Assembly (NCBI GenBank): GCA_041855445.1
Contig: JBHAEG010000047.1
Span: forward strand, 1 to 36,921
Source: Faucicola sp041855445
GTDB lineage: Bacteria; Pseudomonadota; Gammaproteobacteria; Pseudomonadales; Moraxellaceae
Direction: 5' to 3'
DNA: 36,921 bases
Shown one piece after another: positions 33,852-36,921 of the stretch (the stretch's first letter is position 1; each line of letters opens with the position of its first letter). Made by a program: the position numbers and the translations under genes. The notes under the pieces are model-generated. The model saw nothing but the letters and a program-made list of their open reading frames with translations. It ran no database searches and was not told the origin of the DNA.

Positions 33852-33889
33852 AAAAAATGCCAAATTCTCATTAAATTTGGCATTTTTTT
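33852..33889. terminator. Bidirectional terminator between nnrS and leuA
   Basis: AAAAAATGCCAAATT pairs with AATTTGGCATTTTTT (15 bp) around a seven-base loop. T-runs of six or more occur on both strands, so it can end both convergent transcripts. Confidence 0.92.
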
Positions 33890-33902
33890 AGTTTAGTGAT
33901 GC

Positions 33903-35591
33903 TTAAACAGTTTGAGCTAATGCCGACAATGATGCTTTTAACATTGCCGATACAGTGCTACCGCATACGCCAATGCCTGAATAAATTTCACCATCAATAT
34001 TTAATTGCAAATACGCAACGGCATTAGCATTTGTATTACTTTGATTTTCTTTGACTAAAGCATGTTCAGAGTAGTTAATTACGCTGACTTGTTTACCAAG
34101 TTTATCCGAAATGCCTGCAATAAATGCCGACAAAGGTCCATTACCCTCACCATGAATATCAATGATGCTATCAGCTGTTTTGACTGAGCCAACAAATTTG
34201 ACTTGTCCTGCGTGATTATTGATTTGATAATCTTGTAATATCAGATTATTTTGTTGTAAATAGGTTTGCTCAAAAATCTTAATCACGTCATCAGAAGTCA
34301 ATTCTGTTTGGCGAGCCTCTGCCTGATGTTGAATTACTCGACTAAAATCGATTTGAGTCCAGCGAGGCAAACTAAAACCATAATCACGTTGTAAGATATA
34401 TGCAACCCCACCTTTACCCGATTGACTATTAATACGAACAACATCTTGATAACCACGTCCAATATGAGCTGGGTCAATTGGTAAATAAGCAACGTCCCAA
34501 ACCCCTTGCGTTTCTTCGGCGTGTTTTTCATTGTAATCTAATGATTTTTTGATTGCGTCCTGATGTGAGCCACTAAACGCCGTAAATACCAATTCACCGA
34601 CATAAGGATGACGAGGATGAATTGGTAACTGATTACATTCGCTAACAACTTGGGCAATTTCGCTCATATTACTAAAATCAAGTTCAGGGTTTACCCCTTG
34701 ACTATACAAATTCATTGCCATCGTCATGATATCCATATTGCCAGTACGTTCACCATTTCCAAACAATGTTCCTTCAATACGGTCAGCACCAGCCATTAAT
34801 CCCAATTCACTAGCGGCTATCGCACAACCTCGGTCATTGTGGGTATGCAAGCTAACAATAATATGTTTACGCATGGGCAAATGACGACAAAAATATTCCA
34901 CTTGGTCAGCATACACATTTGGCGTTGAACTTTCTACAGTCGCAGGTAAATTAAAAATTACTTGTTGTCCTAAATCTGGTCGCCAAACTTGACACACCGC
35001 ATCACACACTTTAACTGAAAAATCGACTTCTGTCTGTGAAAAGCTTTCTGGTGAATACTCAAAAATCCATTCAGTTTCAGGATATTCTTTGGCTAAATCA
35101 CGCAATAACGTAGCCCCTTCAATTGCAATTGCCGTGATTTCCTCAAAATTTTTCTGATAAACTTTTTCTCGTTGTACTTTTGACGTTGAATTATACACAT
35201 GAACAATCGCCCGTTTTGCCCCTTTTAAAGCCTCAAAAGTACGGCGGATTAAATGTTCACGAGCCTGTACTAACACCTGCAATGTCACATCATCAGGCAC
35301 ATGACCACCTTCAATCAATGTACGAGTAAAGTCATATTCCACCTGAGCTGCTGAGGGAAAACCAATTTCAATTTGTTTAAAGCCTACATCAACTAACAAT
35401 TTAAAAAACCGCATTTTTTGTTCAATGCTCATCGGCTCAATTAACGCCTGATTGCCATCACGCAAATCAACACTTGCCCAAATCGGAGCTTTATCAATGA
35501 CTTTATCAGGCCAAGTGCGATTGGTCAGTTTTGGAGCAAACGCAAATGGCTGATATTTTTTATAATCAAAAGCGGGATTTTTTGGTGTCAT
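33903..35591 (-). CDS. leuA: 2-isopropylmalate synthase LeuA (long form)
   Basis: 562 aa from ATG 35591. It condenses acetyl-CoA with 2-oxoisovalerate, the first step of leucine synthesis. The HMGL-like barrel shows SVDLRDGNQALIEPM, VSLHTHNDRGCA (metal-binding His pair) and GTLFGNGERTGNMDIM. The C-terminal ~150 residues are the LeuA leucine-binding regulatory domain (from about VIKIFEQTYLQ to VCGSTVSAML). This is the long LeuA2-type enzyme. ATG 35591 (MTPKNPAF) has AAGGA about 11 bases upstream; ATG 35609 would add six residues (MKEFSN) and overlap that site. It diverges from an Lrp/AsnC regulator, and leuBCD are not here. Confidence 0.96.
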   Translation of the reverse strand: MTPKNPAFDYKKYQPFAFAPKLTNRTWPDKVIDKAPIWASVDLRDGNQALIEPMSIEQKMRFFKLLVDVGFKQIEIGFPSAAQVEYDFTRTLIEGGHVPDDVTLQVLVQAREHLIRRTFEALKGAKRAIVHVYNSTSKVQREKVYQKNFEEITAIAIEGATLLRDLAKEYPETEWIFEYSPESFSQTEVDFSVKVCDAVCQVWRPDLGQQVIFNLPATVESSTPNVYADQVEYFCRHLPMRKHIIVSLHTHNDRGCAIAASELGLMAGADRIEGTLFGNGERTGNMDIMTMAMNLYSQGVNPELDFSNMSEIAQVVSECNQLPIHPRHPYVGELVFTAFSGSHQDAIKKSLDYNEKHAEETQGVWDVAYLPIDPAHIGRGYQDVVRINSQSGKGGVAYILQRDYGFSLPRWTQIDFSRVIQHQAEARQTELTSDDVIKIFEQTYLQQNNLILQDYQINNHAGQVKFVGSVKTADSIIDIHGEGNGPLSAFIAGISDKLGKQVSVINYSEHALVKENQSNTNANAVAYLQLNIDGEIYSGIGVCGSTVSAMLKASLSALAQTV

Positions 35592-35639
35592 GTTGCTAAA
35601 TTCCTTCAATCATCAACTAACAAATAAATAATTGGGCGT

Positions 35640-35645
35640 ATTATA
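35640..35645 (-). promoter_or_regulatory. -10 element of the leuA promoter
   Basis: On the leuA strand the hexamer is a perfect TATAAT (GGCTATAATACG). The -35 region is weak and lies in the 35656-35672 inverted repeat, as expected if a regulator acts there. No leader peptide rich in Leu codons is seen, so attenuation is unlikely. Confidence 0.6.
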
Positions 35646-35655
35646 GCCAATTTTC

Positions 35656-35672
35656 TAGTGAAAAACTCACTA
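35656..35672. promoter_or_regulatory. Inverted repeat 1 in the leuA-lrp intergenic region
   Basis: TAGTGA-AAAAC-TCACTA: perfect six-base arms with a five-base spacer, overlapping the leuA -35 region. A related site lies 73 bases away (35730-35744). Suggested binding site for the adjacent Lrp/AsnC protein; this is inference. Confidence 0.5.
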
Positions 35673-35729
35673 ATTTCGCCATTTTTTTATCAAAAGAATG
35701 TTTTTTATCGCTCAATTTTTTTATAATAA

Positions 35730-35744
35730 TAGTGAAATTCATTA
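35730..35744. promoter_or_regulatory. Inverted repeat 2 just before the lrp-like gene
   Basis: TAGTGAAATTCATTA: seven-base arms with one mismatch, sharing TAGTGA with repeat 1. It lies 16 bases before the regulator ATG, where autoregulation would act. Confidence 0.45.
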
Positions 35745-35759
35745 ATTTTTGTAAAAACT

Positions 35760-36221
35760 ATGCTAAAACTTGACGATATTGACAAAAAAATTTTGCAAGA
35801 GCTACAACAAAACGCCAAAATCAGTAATCTGGAATTAGCGGAAAAAATCAATTTAAGTCCGACACCTTGTGCTAGACGTGTTAAACAGCTAGAAGAAGCT
35901 GGCATTATCACAGGCTATCGTACAATCACTAATCCTAGACAACTTGGTTTTCAATTATCCGTGTTTATCGCAATTAGTATGGATAGACACACGGCTGAAC
36001 GTTTTGCAAATTTTGAACAAAAATTAAAAGAATTCCCAGAAGTAGTTAGCTGTAGCATTGTTACAGGTCGTAGTGAAGATTATTTAATTAAAGCAGTTGT
36101 ACGAGATATGGCACACTATGAAGAATTTTTATTACATCGGCTAAATCGGATAGAAGGTATTGTACAAGTGCATACTAGTTTTGAATTGCGAGAAGTTTTT
36201 GCTCGTTCTGTTGTGTTGTAA
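35760..36221 (+). CDS. Lrp/AsnC family transcriptional regulator
   Basis: 153 aa. The N-terminal helix-turn-helix (LDDIDKKILQELQQNAKIS, NLELAEKINLSPTPCARRVK) and the C-terminal RAM/AsnC ligand-binding domain (FPEVVSCSIVTGRSEDYLIK, FELREVFA) are intact. The recognition helix has SPTPCARRVKQLEEAGII, as in Lrp/BkdR-type members. It is divergent to leuA, with shared inverted repeats between. That suggests it senses an amino acid and controls leuA and itself, but the ligand cannot be told. No Shine-Dalgarno is visible before ATG 35760. Whether it is the global Lrp or a local regulator is uncertain. Confidence 0.92.
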   Translation: MLKLDDIDKKILQELQQNAKISNLELAEKINLSPTPCARRVKQLEEAGIITGYRTITNPRQLGFQLSVFIAISMDRHTAERFANFEQKLKEFPEVVSCSIVTGRSEDYLIKAVVRDMAHYEEFLLHRLNRIEGIVQVHTSFELREVFARSVVL

Positions 36222-36233
36222 TTTTTATCTAAT

Positions 36234-36275
36234 CCGCCGTAAAACTCCGCACTTTAAGGCGGAGATATAAGGCGG
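36234..36275 (+). mobile_element. Nested hairpin, probable left end of an IS200/IS605-type element
   Basis: CCGCC (36234-36238) pairs with GGCGG (36271-36275), and inside it CTCCGC (36245-36250) pairs with GCGGAG (36259-36264). It lies about 42 bases before tnpB and is markedly more GC-rich than its surroundings. Subterminal hairpins of this kind mark IS200/IS605 element ends; the exact boundary and target site cannot be set. Confidence 0.65.
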
Positions 36276-36316
36276 TCGATATTCAAATATAACTTAGAAT
36301 AAGCTACCATAACGAT

Positions 36317-36921
36317 ATGAAAACACTCAAGCTACGCATACGAGATAAACACACAGACCAACTAAACCGTTTAAGCGGTTTGGTTAATTTTATGTGGAAT
36401 TATATCAATGACTTGAGCTACAAACACCTACAAAGAACAGGTAAGTTCTTTAGTGCCTATGACCTAAACGAATACACCAAAGGTGCTAATGTTGAATTAG
36501 GCTTGCATAGTCAGACCATTCAAGCCATCAATAAAACTCACATCAAAAGCCGTAAACAATTTAAAAAAGCAAAACTCAACTGGTGAACCAACAACCCCAA
36601 AGCAAAGTGTAAATCTTTAGGTTGGATACCTTTTAAAAAAGTAGCCATTAAATATCAAGATGGACAAATCAGTTATGGCAAACATATTTTTAAACTATGG
36701 GATAGTTACGGATTATCAAAATATCAAGTAAAAACAGGTTGTTTTGTACAAGATAGCCGTAACCGTTGGTATGTCTGTTTAGTCGTTGAAACAGAAAAAA
36801 TCCAAACTACAGGCACAAAAGCCATCGGTATAGACTTAGGTTTAAAAGATTTAGCAACTTGTTCAGATGGAACAAAAATCAATAACCCAAAATACTACCA
36901 GATTTACCAACAAAAATTGGC
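36317..36921 (+). pseudogene. tnpB: IS605-family TnpB (OrfB), interrupted by an in-frame stop and cut by the window edge
   Basis: TnpB is the RNA-guided nuclease of IS200/IS605-type elements and ancestor of Cas12. The N-terminus reads MKTLKLRIRDKHTDQLNRLS, then FMWNYINDLSYKHLQRTGKF, typical of the OrfB N-terminal helix-turn-helix region. After KLNW at 36583 a TGA (36584-36586) interrupts, but the same frame continues for over 110 codons: NNPKAKCKSLGWIPFKKVAI, and AIGIDLGLKDLATCSDG containing the RuvC-I Asp (codon at 36833). Relatives have Arg after this Trp, so a CGA-to-TGA change is likely. The Zn-ribbon and RuvC-II/III parts lie beyond the window. No tnpA is present here. Confidence 0.85.

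Noticed and set aside
8965..36311. GCTACCATA appears near 8965, on the minus strand near 32006 and near 36303, suggesting a dispersed motif.
   Set aside because: The 32006 copy is coding sequence at a gene end and flanks are unrelated; chance is enough.

Overview
The window is AT-rich gammaproteobacterial chromosome, most likely Moraxellaceae (Acinetobacter/Moraxella/Psychrobacter relatives). The indications are the fused RNase HI-DnaQ protein, the fimL-nudC pair, trmJ followed by a cysE with a long C-terminal extension, a divergent folK beside folB, and Moraxella-like GyrA sequence. This assignment is inferred from protein character, not from a marker gene. No rRNA, tRNA, CRISPR array or prophage was seen. 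Most of the window is housekeeping sequence. Accessory traits are an IS605-type tnpB at the right edge, a decayed tandem gene copy near 19.2-19.7 kb and several uncharacterised proteins.

Left part (1-10.7 kb): the start of putP (proline/Na+ symport), trmB (tRNA m7G46), an unusual DUF2628-like membrane protein with a type IV pilin-like C-terminal half, a small Lys/Ala-rich lipoprotein, and a DUF3108 periplasmic protein. Then comes groES-groEL behind a sigma32-type promoter with a strong terminator. A YihY/BrkB membrane protein is followed by a DUF2069 protein, an uncharacterised outer-membrane-like protein, an MFS exporter and a DIP1984-family protein.

Middle part (10.9-21.2 kb): an orphan AAA+ ATPase and rtcA (RNA 3'-phosphate cyclase) converge on nudC-fimL. 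The fused RNase HI-DnaQ gene follows, then a small membrane protein and an S66 LD-carboxypeptidase with a twin-arginine-like leader. A pseudogene and its intact paralogue, a four-cysteine secreted protein, come next, and then dapD (lysine/peptidoglycan precursor).

Right part (21.3-36.9 kb): dnaE, a stand-alone HPt phosphotransfer protein, trmJ and cysE converge on folK-folB. gyrA carries Ile at the main quinolone-resistance position and converges on ruvB and a small four-cysteine protein. nnrS (nitric-oxide tolerance) converges on leuA across a bidirectional terminator. leuA diverges from an Lrp/AsnC regulator, and the shared intergenic region holds two similar inverted repeats. The window ends inside a tnpB interrupted by an in-frame TGA, preceded by a nested hairpin typical of IS200/IS605 ends.

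The most notable items are the GyrA Ile81 substitution, the tandem pseudogene, the pilin-like membrane fusion, the replication-protein fusion, the orphan AAA+ protein and the interrupted tnpB. I see no convincing multi-gene system that is clearly new.
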